Below, piece after piece: positions 1 to 7,924 of a DNA stretch of 35,117 nt. The notes under the pieces were generated by a model. It made no database searches and was not told the origin of the DNA. It was given only the letters and a program-made list of their open reading frames with translations. The stretch comes from Nitrospiraceae bacterium (GTDB taxonomy: Bacteria > Nitrospirota > Nitrospiria > Nitrospirales > Nitrospiraceae): NCBI GenBank assembly GCA_013140715.1, contig JABFSG010000095.1, positions 1 through 35,117 of the forward strand. The letters run 5' to 3'. Within the stretch, counting starts at the first letter, position 1. Each line of letters opens with the position of its first letter. The position numbers and the translations under genes were made by a program.

Positions 1-761
1 GGTATGAAAAGGGCGCCTTTACCGGCGCGGTTGGAAACAAAGTCGGCCTTTTTGAATCGGCGAATGGGGGCACGTTATTTCTCGATGAAATAGGCGAGTT
101 GGGGCAAGCCGTGCAAGTCAAGCTGTTGCGGGTCATGCAAGACCACGAAGTCCGTCGCGTCGGCGGCACGACATCGACGAAGGTCGATGTCCGCATCATC
201 GCCGCGACGAATCGAGATCTCGAGCAGCTCGTCAAGGAGGGGAAGTATCGAGACGACTTGTTTTACCGGCTCAATGTCGTACGCATCACTTTACCGTCCC
301 TTGTAGAGCGGCGGGAAGATATTCCGATGTTGGTCCATCACTTCTTACAGAAATGTGCGACGGGGGGAGCGAATGCGGTGCGCGGGGTCTTGCCGGAAAC
401 GATGACGTTGTTACTGCAATACCGATGGCCTGGGAATGTACGAGAGTTGGAAAATGCCATCGAGCGGGCCGTCTCGCTGAGTCACGGTCCATTCCTCACG
501 CCGGACGATCTGCCTGCGTCGATCCGCCGAGCCGGGCTACCGTCGAAAGAAGCCGCCGGGGCGATCAGCCACAACGATGAAGGGAGTCTGTCGCTTGAAG
601 AGATAGAGAAGCGACATATCGTCCGCGTGCTGAAAGAAACCAAAGGGAATAAGGTCAAAGCTGCAAAGATTCTCGGCATTGACCGGCGCACGCTCTATCG
701 GATGGCGGAACGGTTTGGATTGGATCTGGGGGACGATGCCGACAGTGGAGAGACAGAGTAA
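1..761 (+). CDS. Sigma-54-dependent transcriptional activator (NtrC family), C-terminal part
   Basis: The gene enters the window already open; the reading frame starts at base 3. It encodes the second half of a sigma-54 AAA+ activator, which hydrolyses ATP to open promoter complexes of sigma-54 RNA polymerase. Visible in order are the GAFTGA loop that contacts sigma-54 (bases 12-29), the Walker B segment GGTLFLDEIGE, the sensor/arginine-finger region with RDDLFYRLNV, and a C-terminal Fis-type helix-turn-helix (NKVKAAKILGIDRRTLYRMAE). The N-terminal sensory domain and Walker A lie outside the window, so the signal is unknown; a response-regulator receiver is common in this family. It converges on the minus-strand gene ending at 853. 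Confidence 0.95.
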   Translation, partial: YEKGAFTGAVGNKVGLFESANGGTLFLDEIGELGQAVQVKLLRVMQDHEVRRVGGTTSTKVDVRIIAATNRDLEQLVKEGKYRDDLFYRLNVVRITLPSLVERREDIPMLVHHFLQKCATGGANAVRGVLPETMTLLLQYRWPGNVRELENAIERAVSLSHGPFLTPDDLPASIRRAGLPSKEAAGAISHNDEGSLSLEEIEKRHIVRVLKETKGNKVKAAKILGIDRRTLYRMAERFGLDLGDDADSGETE

Positions 762-852
762 GAATCGACGTCAGAAGATGTTGAGTCCGGTCGATGGCTC
801 TTCCGACCGGGCGGATTTCCCACCTGTGCCGCCTACCGCACATTCACAGGGG

Positions 853-1263
853 TCACTTACCGTTATCGGCCTTCAATCGATAGACGAGATGAGTGTCCGT
901 CTGCGAGACACCCTCGATCTCATGAATACGACTCAGGACCAACTGTGTCAGAGCGTCCTGGTCCGGCACCTCGGCCACCACAATAATATCCGGCTTGCCC
1001 CAGCAGGGATCGATCGTCTTGAGCTGCTTGATTCCGGACAGAGCTCGAACCACATCGCTCGTACGTCCCGGCAGTACATTGATAAGCACGTAGGCCCGAT
1101 CCGACAGGATCCTCCCACCATCGACCGGGGCGTGAATCGTACTCGGCACATCGGAAACGGCGGCATCGGCGTCAACGTGGCGAAGACCTGTCGCCTGTGT
1201 CGATGCGCGAGGACTGATAGGCGCTGGGAAGGGTACGGTGACAACGGATTTAGACTTCTTCAT
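853..1263 (-). CDS. Stand-alone Lrp/AsnC ligand-binding (RAM) domain protein
   Basis: A 136-residue protein. The last 85 or so residues (DRAYVLINVLPGRTSDVVRAL ... THLVYRL) match the beta-alpha-beta-beta-alpha-beta effector-binding domain of Lrp/AsnC regulators. No DNA-binding helix-turn-helix is present; the first 50 residues are low-complexity and probably disordered. Stand-alone RAM proteins are known to form oligomers and bind small molecules or modulate partners. The ATG at 1263 is chosen over an upstream in-frame codon because GAGGT lies five bases before it and because it starts 8 nt after the stop of the 464-residue gene upstream. The pair therefore looks co-transcribed. Ligand and partner are unknown. 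Confidence 0.85.
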   Translation of the reverse strand: MKKSKSVVTVPFPAPISPRASTQATGLRHVDADAAVSDVPSTIHAPVDGGRILSDRAYVLINVLPGRTSDVVRALSGIKQLKTIDPCWGKPDIIVVAEVPDQDALTQLVLSRIHEIEGVSQTDTHLVYRLKADNGK

Positions 1264-1271
1264 GGATGACC

Positions 1272-2666
1272 TCATTTCGGTGCAACGAGTAGATCGACGA
1301 CAAACGATTTGCTCACGCTCATGAGGCTCGCTTCGAGCCCCCGAGGGTTTCCGATGCGACCTTCCGGATCGTACATAAAGCACAGGAGTGTCGAACAGCG
1401 ACCATGGGATCGATACCGTTCTATGTCAATCTGAAGTTGGTCGCTAAGGTCTTTGACGTTGAGACCTGGGCGAGTTTTCTTGACGATCACCGCAAACCGA
1501 CCGTCGTCCAGCAAGAGCGTCGTACGCGGGGCTCCGCTCGAATAGTTCGGCGTCCACTCATCCGTGTCGACATTATCAAAATGAACCCGCAGGAGTGCGT
1601 GCAGCAGGTCCTGCACATCGATCTCGTCTTCCACGTTTAACGTGGCTCGATATTCCCCTCGCAGCCGCAATTGCCGTGCGACAGAGTGGAATCGACAACA
1701 GAGCATCTTCACAAGTTCGGCTGTGTCCGATCCGGCGTGAGGAGGCTGAGCGACGGGCTCCTGGTGCGAGGATGGCCCGGTCGGCATTGCGAGCCTCGAC
1801 TGCAACTGCGGAGGGACGGTAGGCAATTCCTGTATCTGGTGCTCCGACCTGACGGATGGAATGGGATGCATGATGGGCTCCTGTTCACGTCGTAATGGCT
1901 GGACTGGTTTGCCGGCATGTGCTGAAGCGGCCTGCTCGGGCTGTGGAGTGTATGGAGGCCGATGCAGGGGTACCGGGGAGACCTGCGCCTTCAGTTGAGG
2001 TCCGGTATTGGAGAGCGCGGACAGACTCGGGGCTACTGAAACCGGCGATGGTTCGGGCTGAGGGCCAGACGAACTCGGAGGCTCCTGCACTTTTGGAGAA
2101 GCTGTCGGTGCGATAGGGTGCTGTGGTGAAATCGACGCCGCCGTAGCTGAAGACAGGTCAAGATTCGTGGTCATCGCGACGGACATGAGCACTGGCGGCG
2201 GCGTAATCGGTGCCGTTTGCATCATCGTCATCTGAACCGTCGGAGTCGTTGGCGGCACTAGCGTCATCTGTGGACGCGTGGGTATCGGCGCATTTGGGAT
2301 CGTTGACGGGGCCTGCACAGGAGGCGGTCCTCCTTGAAGTTCACATTTCTTCTGCTCGAGCGTGGCGATAAAAGTCCTGATGAGTGCGATGCTCTGCTGC
2401 GTCTCCTCAGGACTGCCCATGAGGAGTTTGTGCTGCCGATGCTCTTGGAACTCGGGGGACTTCTCGCCAAACGTGCGACGAATGCACTCACGAAATTGCA
2501 ACTCTGTTCTGGCCCTGGCCGCGTCAAGATAGGGGAAGCCTTCTCGACCAAGGTCTTCCACCTGCGCGAGGAATTCCTGAAGGTTTCCGACGCCGCGGGT
2601 GAGCTCTTCTATCGTGGCGGCTTTGGACCGCAAGCGGGACTGTTCTGATGTTTTTGCTCGTGCCAT
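1272..2666 (-). CDS. Proline-rich protein with a C-terminal PD-(D/E)XK nuclease-like domain, probably catalytically dead
   Basis: 464 residues in three parts. Residues 15-110 are a charged helical region. Residues 113-312 are a Pro/Gln/Ser/Thr-rich linker of about 200 residues. Residues 318-464 are a globular domain. That domain (DEIDVQDLLHALLRVHFD, then WTPNYSSGAPR, VKKTRPGL and CFMYDPEGRIGNP) resembles the DpnII/MboI-like PD-(D/E)XK domain carried by many bacterial proteins. In active members I recall an R-x-D...(V/I)-E-V-K-K arrangement; here these positions read R-T-T (383) and V-I-V-K-K (394), so both acidic metal ligands appear to be missing. It probably binds rather than cuts. It is followed 8 nt later by the RAM-domain gene. 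The family match is from memory; the substitutions are read directly. Confidence 0.75.
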   Translation of the reverse strand: MARAKTSEQSRLRSKAATIEELTRGVGNLQEFLAQVEDLGREGFPYLDAARARTELQFRECIRRTFGEKSPEFQEHRQHKLLMGSPEETQQSIALIRTFIATLEQKKCELQGGPPPVQAPSTIPNAPIPTRPQMTLVPPTTPTVQMTMMQTAPITPPPVLMSVAMTTNLDLSSATAASISPQHPIAPTASPKVQEPPSSSGPQPEPSPVSVAPSLSALSNTGPQLKAQVSPVPLHRPPYTPQPEQAASAHAGKPVQPLRREQEPIMHPIPSVRSEHQIQELPTVPPQLQSRLAMPTGPSSHQEPVAQPPHAGSDTAELVKMLCCRFHSVARQLRLRGEYRATLNVEDEIDVQDLLHALLRVHFDNVDTDEWTPNYSSGAPRTTLLLDDGRFAVIVKKTRPGLNVKDLSDQLQIDIERYRSHGRCSTLLCFMYDPEGRIGNPRGLEASLMSVSKSFVVDLLVAPK

Positions 2667-2742
2667 AGAGTCTGGGAAAATACTAGCCTAGGCCCCACAA
2701 CGTGGCAAGAAAACATGGGAAAGCAAACAGACACTTCGAGAG

Positions 2743-2759
2743 CCGGTCACAGAGACCGG
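2743..2759. terminator. Short perfect hairpin downstream of tRNA-Arg
   Basis: CCGGTC and GACCGG are separated by five bases. It lies 60 bases beyond the tRNA 3' end on the minus strand and upstream of the gene starting at 2666. No U-run follows on either strand, so a terminator role is only a guess. Confidence 0.25.
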
Positions 2760-2821
2760 TAGCCGGACTGATTGTGCCGCGAGGGTGAGGAGGAAGCTCG
2801 ATAAAACAAGCGATCTTGGAT

Positions 2822-2898
2822 TGGTGCCCCCGATACGAATTGAACGTACGACAAACGGTTTAGGAAACCGCTGCTCTATCCAACTGAGCTACGGGGGC
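2822..2898 (-). tRNA. tRNA-Arg (anticodon CCU)
   Basis: The minus strand reads a full cloverleaf. The acceptor stem GCCCCCG pairs with the 3' strand ending in GGGGGC, followed by discriminator A and an encoded CCA. The D-arm is AGCTCAGTTGGATAGAGC. The anticodon loop is TTCCTAA with anticodon CCT, on a stem closed by GCGGT/ACCGT. The T-loop contains TTCAATTC. The 77 bases include CCA. It reads the rare AGG arginine codon. No integrase or attachment-site duplication is visible beside it. Confidence 0.96.
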
Positions 2899-2993
2899 AT
2901 GACATGAATCTAGCGCACTTGCATGGGGATTGAAAGGGGAGATTAGGCGAAAAATACGTCATTCCCACAGTTGACCTTTGCTTCACCCTTCAC

Positions 2994-3043
2994 GGCTGCT
3001 GAAAGCGCAGCGAGAACCATGCTGGCGGGCTCTTTCAGCACCC
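2994..3043 (-). repeat. Mini copy (F) of the GGATGCTGAAAAAG palindromic element
   Basis: About 50 bases bounded by inverted ends. On the minus strand it begins GGGTGCTGAAAGAGCCCGCC, matches the first 35 bases of the longer copies (through GGTTCTCGC), then jumps to the closing arm CTTTCAGCAGCC. It starts 2 bases after the TAG stop of the gene ending at 3046 and runs in the same direction. Confidence 0.65.
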
Positions 3044-3045
3044 TG

Positions 3046-3441
3046 CTAAGGCAAGACATTCTTTCTAATCGATCCTGGGTCCTCAGTATTACTCCATTCC
3101 TTTCCGTTCACTTCTGCCCATATTTCACGCACGATTCGTTGCTCGAAACCAAACCATGTCGGCTTGTCGCGTAACTCCTTAAGGTATTTGATGTCGGCAT
3201 CGGTCAGAGACTTCGGTCGTGGTTTAGTCGTGAGGACTTCACTGATCGCATCACGTTCTCTTAAAGAGGGTCGCACAACCGGCACACCTGGAAGTGACTG
3301 CCCCTGGCGTGCGCCTTGATTCATCTGTGTCAACTGCGTCTGAATGTATACAACCTCTTCAGCGCTCGACACTGCGATTACCGGTAGCACAGCAACCGTT
3401 GTGACCACGAAAAGGAGCCCCAAAACTTTAGACAAATTCAT
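3046..3441 (-). CDS. Small secreted protein of unknown function
   Basis: 131 residues. A clear signal peptide occupies residues 1-27 (MNLSKVLGLLFVVTTVAVLP then AVSSAEE), so the product is exported. The mature part is hydrophilic, with a Pro/Arg-rich middle and a lysine- and tryptophan-containing C-terminal half (DIKYLKELRDKPTWFGFEQR). No family was recognised. The ribosome-binding site is weak (GGCAGGG upstream of the ATG at 3441). The gene stands alone between the tRNA and the receiver-protein gene, and a mini palindromic repeat follows its stop directly. Confidence 0.75.
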   Translation of the reverse strand: MNLSKVLGLLFVVTTVAVLPVIAVSSAEEVVYIQTQLTQMNQGARQGQSLPGVPVVRPSLRERDAISEVLTTKPRPKSLTDADIKYLKELRDKPTWFGFEQRIVREIWAEVNGKEWSNTEDPGSIRKNVLP

Positions 3442-3636
3442 CTACCCTGCCTCTCTTCCTGCAACGATAGAGGGCCTGCCCAAAGGCCCAAGAAGTTTGA
3501 GCGATCGGTAACGATTCTACTTCGATCGGACGATGGAATATAACAAGGTGCGTCGAGGCCGGCAACGGGATGCGATCTACCGCGGCTACTTATGGACGAT
3601 TGGACGGTCGCGATTCAGGTGACGTGAAGCAGAAAA

Positions 3637-4143
3637 TTAGCCATACCATCGAACGCCCTGCTGGGCGATCGACCTCATGGTGGAGTCATCGAAGGAAAGC
3701 GGGGGAGCTGTGAGCACGGAATGGACCAGTTGCATCATGGTTTCGACAGAGAATGGTTTCTGGAGAAACGGGACCTGATTGCTGCCAATTCTGTATGCCT
3801 TGCGCTCTTGTTCCGACAGGCTCGACATCAGGATCACACGGAAGGTCTTCTTCATAGCCAGAGTACGTTGGATGACTTCGTGACCATGGACCCTCGGATA
3901 TGGATTTCCGGTGGAGGTCATTTGAAAGCCAGGCGGGGGCAGCATCAGGTCGGTCAGCAGCAGATCGATTGGCTGCTTGTGGGTAGCCAAAATCTTCAAA
4001 GATTCTGAACTGCCTTCCGCCTCAAGGACGGTGAACCCTTCGGCACGGAGTGTCTTGACACAGATCAACCTCATTGACGGATCGTCGTCAACGACCAGAA
4101 TCGTTTTCGCGAGGGAAGGCTGCATCGGTGTCTGCTTGTCCAT
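3637..4143 (-). CDS. CheY-like response regulator (receiver domain only) with a loop insertion
   Basis: 168 residues. The receiver fold begins at ILVVDDDPS, with the acidic pair at residues 19-20, phospho-acceptor Asp65 in LLLTDLMLP, Ser107/Ser108 in LMSSLS and Lys129 in FLQKPF. There is no output domain; about 25 C-terminal residues follow the receiver. Between the phospho-acceptor and helix 3 there is an unusual insertion of about 14-18 residues (PPGFQMTSTGNPYPRV), where most receivers have a tight MPxMDG turn. The start is supported by AGGAGG six bases before ATG 4143. No histidine kinase is adjacent, so it is an orphan regulator acting through an unknown partner. Confidence 0.92.
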   Translation of the reverse strand: MDKQTPMQPSLAKTILVVDDDPSMRLICVKTLRAEGFTVLEAEGSSESLKILATHKQPIDLLLTDLMLPPPGFQMTSTGNPYPRVHGHEVIQRTLAMKKTFRVILMSSLSEQERKAYRIGSNQVPFLQKPFSVETMMQLVHSVLTAPPLSFDDSTMRSIAQQGVRWYG

Positions 4144-4168
4144 GAAGACCTCCTGGTTCTGACAGATA

Positions 4169-4233
4169 CCGAACCGGTGAAACCGATCGTCGTGTTTGTA
4201 GGTGGTCGATACTCTACGTCTCTATCGGTTCGG
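4169..4233. repeat. Inverted repeat between DUF4340 gene and receiver gene
   Basis: CCGAACCGGT (4169-4178) and ATCGGTTCGG (4224-4233) are complementary at nine of ten positions and separated by 45 bases. It may end the ABC operon transcript or regulate the receiver gene downstream on the minus strand; no U-run was seen. Confidence 0.35.
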
Positions 4234-4259
4234 ATGTCGGAAACTTAAGTGGAGAGACT

Positions 4260-5627
4260 CTACGGCGCTTTCTCTGACTTGGCAGCCAAGAGTTCGTTCT
4301 TCGTAGGAATCTGGGTAAGCAGGTCGGCACGAATCTGGAATATGCCTGGTATCCGCTGCCCCATGGCGTAGGCAAGGCCGTCAGCATGGCTACCAATCGA
4401 GAGTTTCCCCGCGATCTTTCCATTCCTTCCCGTGGCAGTAAACTCGGCAGCCGGCGTCACGAGGCCGTAGGGCGCCAGTGGCCCTGCCTGTTTGATCACA
4501 CGTTCTTCGGCCGGGACATTGGCGACACGGCTGACAAACAAGTCGGTCGCCTGTTGGTCCAGCTTCTCAGCCGGACGATCTTCGAGGATCCACTCGTTCT
4601 GTTGATTGATCAGCACATATTGTTCGGTCAGCGTCTTAACCGAAAGGATGGCGATGTCGGTGTAATCAATGCCGAGCAGCCGTTTGTCCTGGAATATAAA
4701 TAGTTCCTTGGTCAGGTCTTTGATGACAGCGGCATTGACGCGGTAGAGCGGGCCGTCGCGGCTCGTCTCCGCAATCGCTGCGCCGCCTGCCTCGCTCGGT
4801 TGATACAGTTTGACTGTCTGATCGCCATCGGTCGTATGAATGGCAATTTTCACTTTCGGCAGGGTGAGTGTTTTGGCCAAGGCGTCGCGTTCGGGTCCCG
4901 GATCGACGATGCCCTGCGCCCTGAGGTCTTCGAGCCTAAAGAGAAGGGTCCTCACTTCTGTCTGATCGGCTTCGGCTTCGATCGGGTAACGAAGTTTCCA
5001 CTTGCTCTTGGGTTTTTCCTGCCCCTGATAGAGCACGATCTCGGTAGTCGGATAGGTGAGGCGTATCCGTTCGACGTCGCCTTGCGAGACGTGCAAAATA
5101 TCCTTACGCCGAAAGGTCATGACGGTCTTGTTCACGAAGTCTTTTGGAGCCAAAGTGGTAAGCAAGACCTTCCGGTCCGACTCACGTAGGACATAGAGCG
5201 TGGAAGAAAGGGGACCGCTATCCCCGATGGAGAAGGTCTCCCGCGCGGTGCCGGCTACAACAGTGATAGTCGTCACCGGATTGTCGAGTCCAAAGGGACC
5301 CAGATTGGTCGGTCGATCCTCAACGACACGGGTCACAGTTCCGGTCACCAATGCTCGGATCAGATTTTGTACTTCCCGCTGATCGGCTTCGGTCTTGAGG
5401 GGCGCGGTCAATATCCAACCTTGCTGGGGAGTCCGAGCGAAGGCAATTTCCTGCCGGTCGGTCTTGATCGTGAGCCCGGAGAGGGTGTCCTGGTCGAAGA
5501 GCAACACCTTCTTGTCCGCGATATCCTGTCGCTCGTGCGATTCTTTCTGTGGGAGTTCGATGACATAGAGATACAGGCCAAGTCCGGCCAGCACGAATAC
5601 CATGAGGAGTGTGGGCCAGTAACGCAT
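4260..5627 (-). CDS. DUF4340 domain-containing membrane-anchored protein
   Basis: 455 residues. A single N-terminal membrane helix (residues 4-23, WPTLLMVFVLAGLGLYLYVI) precedes an extracytoplasmic part made of repeated beta-rich segments typical of DUF4340, such as KTEADQREVQNLIRALVTG and EAEADQTEVRTLLFRLEDL. Members of this family are habitually encoded after a GldG-like gene in ABC operons and are thought to be periplasmic components of that complex; the biochemical role is unknown. ATG 5627 is preferred over a TTG at 5663 because it lies 4 nt after the GldG-like stop and places the hydrophobic helix at the N-terminus. It is the last gene of the operon. Confidence 0.88.
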   Translation of the reverse strand: MRYWPTLLMVFVLAGLGLYLYVIELPQKESHERQDIADKKVLLFDQDTLSGLTIKTDRQEIAFARTPQQGWILTAPLKTEADQREVQNLIRALVTGTVTRVVEDRPTNLGPFGLDNPVTTITVVAGTARETFSIGDSGPLSSTLYVLRESDRKVLLTTLAPKDFVNKTVMTFRRKDILHVSQGDVERIRLTYPTTEIVLYQGQEKPKSKWKLRYPIEAEADQTEVRTLLFRLEDLRAQGIVDPGPERDALAKTLTLPKVKIAIHTTDGDQTVKLYQPSEAGGAAIAETSRDGPLYRVNAAVIKDLTKELFIFQDKRLLGIDYTDIAILSVKTLTEQYVLINQQNEWILEDRPAEKLDQQATDLFVSRVANVPAEERVIKQAGPLAPYGLVTPAAEFTATGRNGKIAGKLSIGSHADGLAYAMGQRIPGIFQIRADLLTQIPTKNELLAAKSEKAP

Positions 5628-5631
5628 CGAT

Positions 5632-7155
5632 CTACAATCGTCGTCGTTTGCGCCAAACGACAATGCCGGAGAACAACATGGCGGCAGGCAGAAGAATGAC
5701 CTGGAGGTAAAGCAGCGCTCGTTCCTGCAAGGGGTTGGGGGTAAATGGGCGAAGCGCGGAATCTTTTGGAACGATCGCCATCATGTTCCGTTCTTCAGCC
5801 AGCCACGCAGCCGTGTGGAGGAAAAAGTCGCTGTTGCCGGGAAAGTTCACAAAGGCATTGGTCGCAAATGTAGAATTGCCGATGACTACGATCGCAGGAT
5901 GCGGTTTGCCTTCCTCCTGCGCGGTCTTCGGTGAGAGGGCCACGGCCATTGACAGAGGGCCTTTGATATCTTCCTTTTCATCGAGACTCACGACGCGGCC
6001 CTTCATGTCGGTTTCTGCCCAGCTGTTCGGCGACGTTCTGGCAAGCGGTACATAGTCCCATGCGTTGCCGGCCTGTTCATCGAAGGTAATATGTCGCGCG
6101 AGAGGAAACAGCACAGCGGCAGAGAGGTCCTGTGTAATCTCATGTTCTGTGAACGTGCGGACAAGCAGAGACGTCAGATCCGCTTGGGCAAGCCGATCTT
6201 GCAAATCGACCAGCGCTCCGGGACCGACTCCCAGGCCCCATCGCTTGAGCAGAGGATTCAGGTCGGCCTGGGTATCAGGGTCGATGAGGAGCAGCAGATG
6301 GCCGCCCTTTTCGACATAGCTGTGAATCCGCTCTTGCTCCTCGGCGATTACCGGACGGCGAGGCCCAGCCACGACGAGGATAGCTGTGTGATCCGGCACC
6401 GCTTCCTCTTTGAGCAGGCTAACCGTGCCAACGTCGTAGCCCTGCTTGATCAAGATCTCTTTCGCGGAAAATAATCCCGTTCGTTCCCGATCGTCGAGAC
6501 TCGGCTCCCCGTGTCCTTCGAGAAACAACACCTGTTTCTTACTGTCTTGAGACACCCGGATCAGCGCCCCAGTCAGTTCCACTTCCGAGGGAGCGGTGAC
6601 CCGAACCGTCTGGCCGGCGCTTTGAAAAATGGCCATGTCGGTTCTTGAAATGCCGTAGCTTTGAGCGATTTTTGGCTGGCGTTCCGGGTCGACGAACTCC
6701 ACTGAGATCTTCGGACTTGCCTGCCGATAACTGTCAAGCCGTTCTTTGTACGATTGATAACCGGGATCCTTTTCTCTGGTGAAGACGGTGATGCTCACCT
6801 CCCGCGAGAGATTCCGCAATATGCGATACGTTTGAGGAGCGAGGGAGAAGTTCTGGTTCTCCGACAGATCCCAGCGAATCGAGTGGCGGGCGGCAAGAAA
6901 ATTGACGATCAGGAGAATACCGATGAAGAGGACGATCATCAGCAGACTGTTTGCGCCCATGCGCGTAGAACGGCGGGAGGAGAAGGCTTTCAGGCTGATG
7001 AAATGGACGACAAAAAAGACCATGAGACAGAAAAGCGCCGATCCTTCCAGGAGAGTGACCAACCAGAGTTTCTCCGGGACGAGGCTGTAGCCGATCGCTC
7101 CAGCCACGGCAAGAGTCACTCCGATCACGCCAAGCGGAATCGTCTTGAGGTTCAT
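5632..7155 (-). CDS. GldG-like ABC transporter auxiliary protein
   Basis: 507 residues. Three helices lie near the N-terminus (about 5-25, 30-52 and 65-85). A long extracytoplasmic region follows, beginning WDLSENQNFSLAPQTYRILR, which is the hallmark of the GldG/ABC-type auxiliary domain, and then the segment VLFLEGHGEPSLDDRERTG. One C-terminal helix ends in WRKRRRL. Family members partner with an ATPase and permease in envelope export or gliding machinery; the substrate is unknown here. ATG 7155 overlaps the permease TGA by 4 nt (ATGA), indicating translational coupling. A longer in-frame extension to 7488 only mirrors the permease gene in another frame. Confidence 0.92.
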   Translation of the reverse strand: MNLKTIPLGVIGVTLAVAGAIGYSLVPEKLWLVTLLEGSALFCLMVFFVVHFISLKAFSSRRSTRMGANSLLMIVLFIGILLIVNFLAARHSIRWDLSENQNFSLAPQTYRILRNLSREVSITVFTREKDPGYQSYKERLDSYRQASPKISVEFVDPERQPKIAQSYGISRTDMAIFQSAGQTVRVTAPSEVELTGALIRVSQDSKKQVLFLEGHGEPSLDDRERTGLFSAKEILIKQGYDVGTVSLLKEEAVPDHTAILVVAGPRRPVIAEEQERIHSYVEKGGHLLLLIDPDTQADLNPLLKRWGLGVGPGALVDLQDRLAQADLTSLLVRTFTEHEITQDLSAAVLFPLARHITFDEQAGNAWDYVPLARTSPNSWAETDMKGRVVSLDEKEDIKGPLSMAVALSPKTAQEEGKPHPAIVVIGNSTFATNAFVNFPGNSDFFLHTAAWLAEERNMMAIVPKDSALRPFTPNPLQERALLYLQVILLPAAMLFSGIVVWRKRRRL

Positions 7156-7919
7156 TTCCACCGTGCCGAGTCCACCACCCGGTGGGCTAAAAAGAGCATC
7201 AAGACCACCGCGCTGAAAAAATATACGAGGTCTTTCGTGTCGACCAGCCCACGCACCAAATGATCGTAGTGCTCCATGAACGACACATACGAAACCGCCT
7301 GCCCGACTGCCGTATCCCCCAGCAGCGATCCCAATCCCGAGAGGAGCCAGAGGACCAGTAACAGGCCGATGCTCACGAAGGCTGCGACAATCTGGTTTTC
7401 GGTCAAGGCCGAGGCCAGCACGCCGACGGAGAGAAAGAGGGCGCCGAGTAGGACTAATCCAAGATATCCGGTTAGTACGGGATACCAATCGAAATCGCTG
7501 AATAGGGCGAGCATGAGCGGCATAATGCTGGTCAGTCCGAGTAAGCCCAGAAACACGAGAAATACGCCCATGAACTTGCCGACCACGATTTCATTGATAC
7601 GGATCGGAGAGGTCAGTAAGAATTCAAAGGTGCGGAGCTTGCGTTCTTCGGCGAATAACCGCATCGTCAGGATGGGCAGAATAATCAGAAGAATAAACCT
7701 GGTGCTGGCAAACAGATTCCGGAAGACCAAATCGTTCAGATTGAGCTGGGCGCTTCCCTGCACCTGCATCAGTTGAATGGCCTGGGCTCCGGCAAAGACC
7801 ACATAGAGATAGGCGAGCAGCCCCACGACCAGGAGAAACACGGCACCCACGGCATACACCACAGGCGAGACGAAATACGAACGCAGTTCTTTTGCAATGA
7901 TCGCTTGGACTGGAGTCAT
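7152..7919 (-). CDS. ABC-2-type transporter permease (GldF-like)
   Basis: 255 residues with six predicted membrane helices, starting MTPVQAIIAKELRSYFVSPVVYAVG. That opening and the motif MRLFAEERKLRTFEFLLTSP are typical of ABC-2 permeases of the GldF/NosY type. The gene begins 5 nt after the ATPase stop and overlaps the GldG-like gene by 4 nt, so the order is ATPase, permease, GldG, DUF4340. It would form the membrane channel of that complex. Similarity to gliding proteins does not imply gliding motility, since the same set is widespread in non-gliding bacteria. Confidence 0.93.
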   Translation of the reverse strand: MTPVQAIIAKELRSYFVSPVVYAVGAVFLLVVGLLAYLYVVFAGAQAIQLMQVQGSAQLNLNDLVFRNLFASTRFILLIILPILTMRLFAEERKLRTFEFLLTSPIRINEIVVGKFMGVFLVFLGLLGLTSIMPLMLALFSDFDWYPVLTGYLGLVLLGALFLSVGVLASALTENQIVAAFVSIGLLLVLWLLSGLGSLLGDTAVGQAVSYVSFMEHYDHLVRGLVDTKDLVYFFSAVVLMLFLAHRVVDSARWK

Positions 7920-7924
7920 GCTGG

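Noticed and set aside
5632-7488. 618-residue form of the GldG-like protein
   Set aside because: The extra 111 N-terminal residues are Arg/Gly-rich, lie over the permease gene in another frame, and the ATGA overlap at 7152-7155 gives a normal start.
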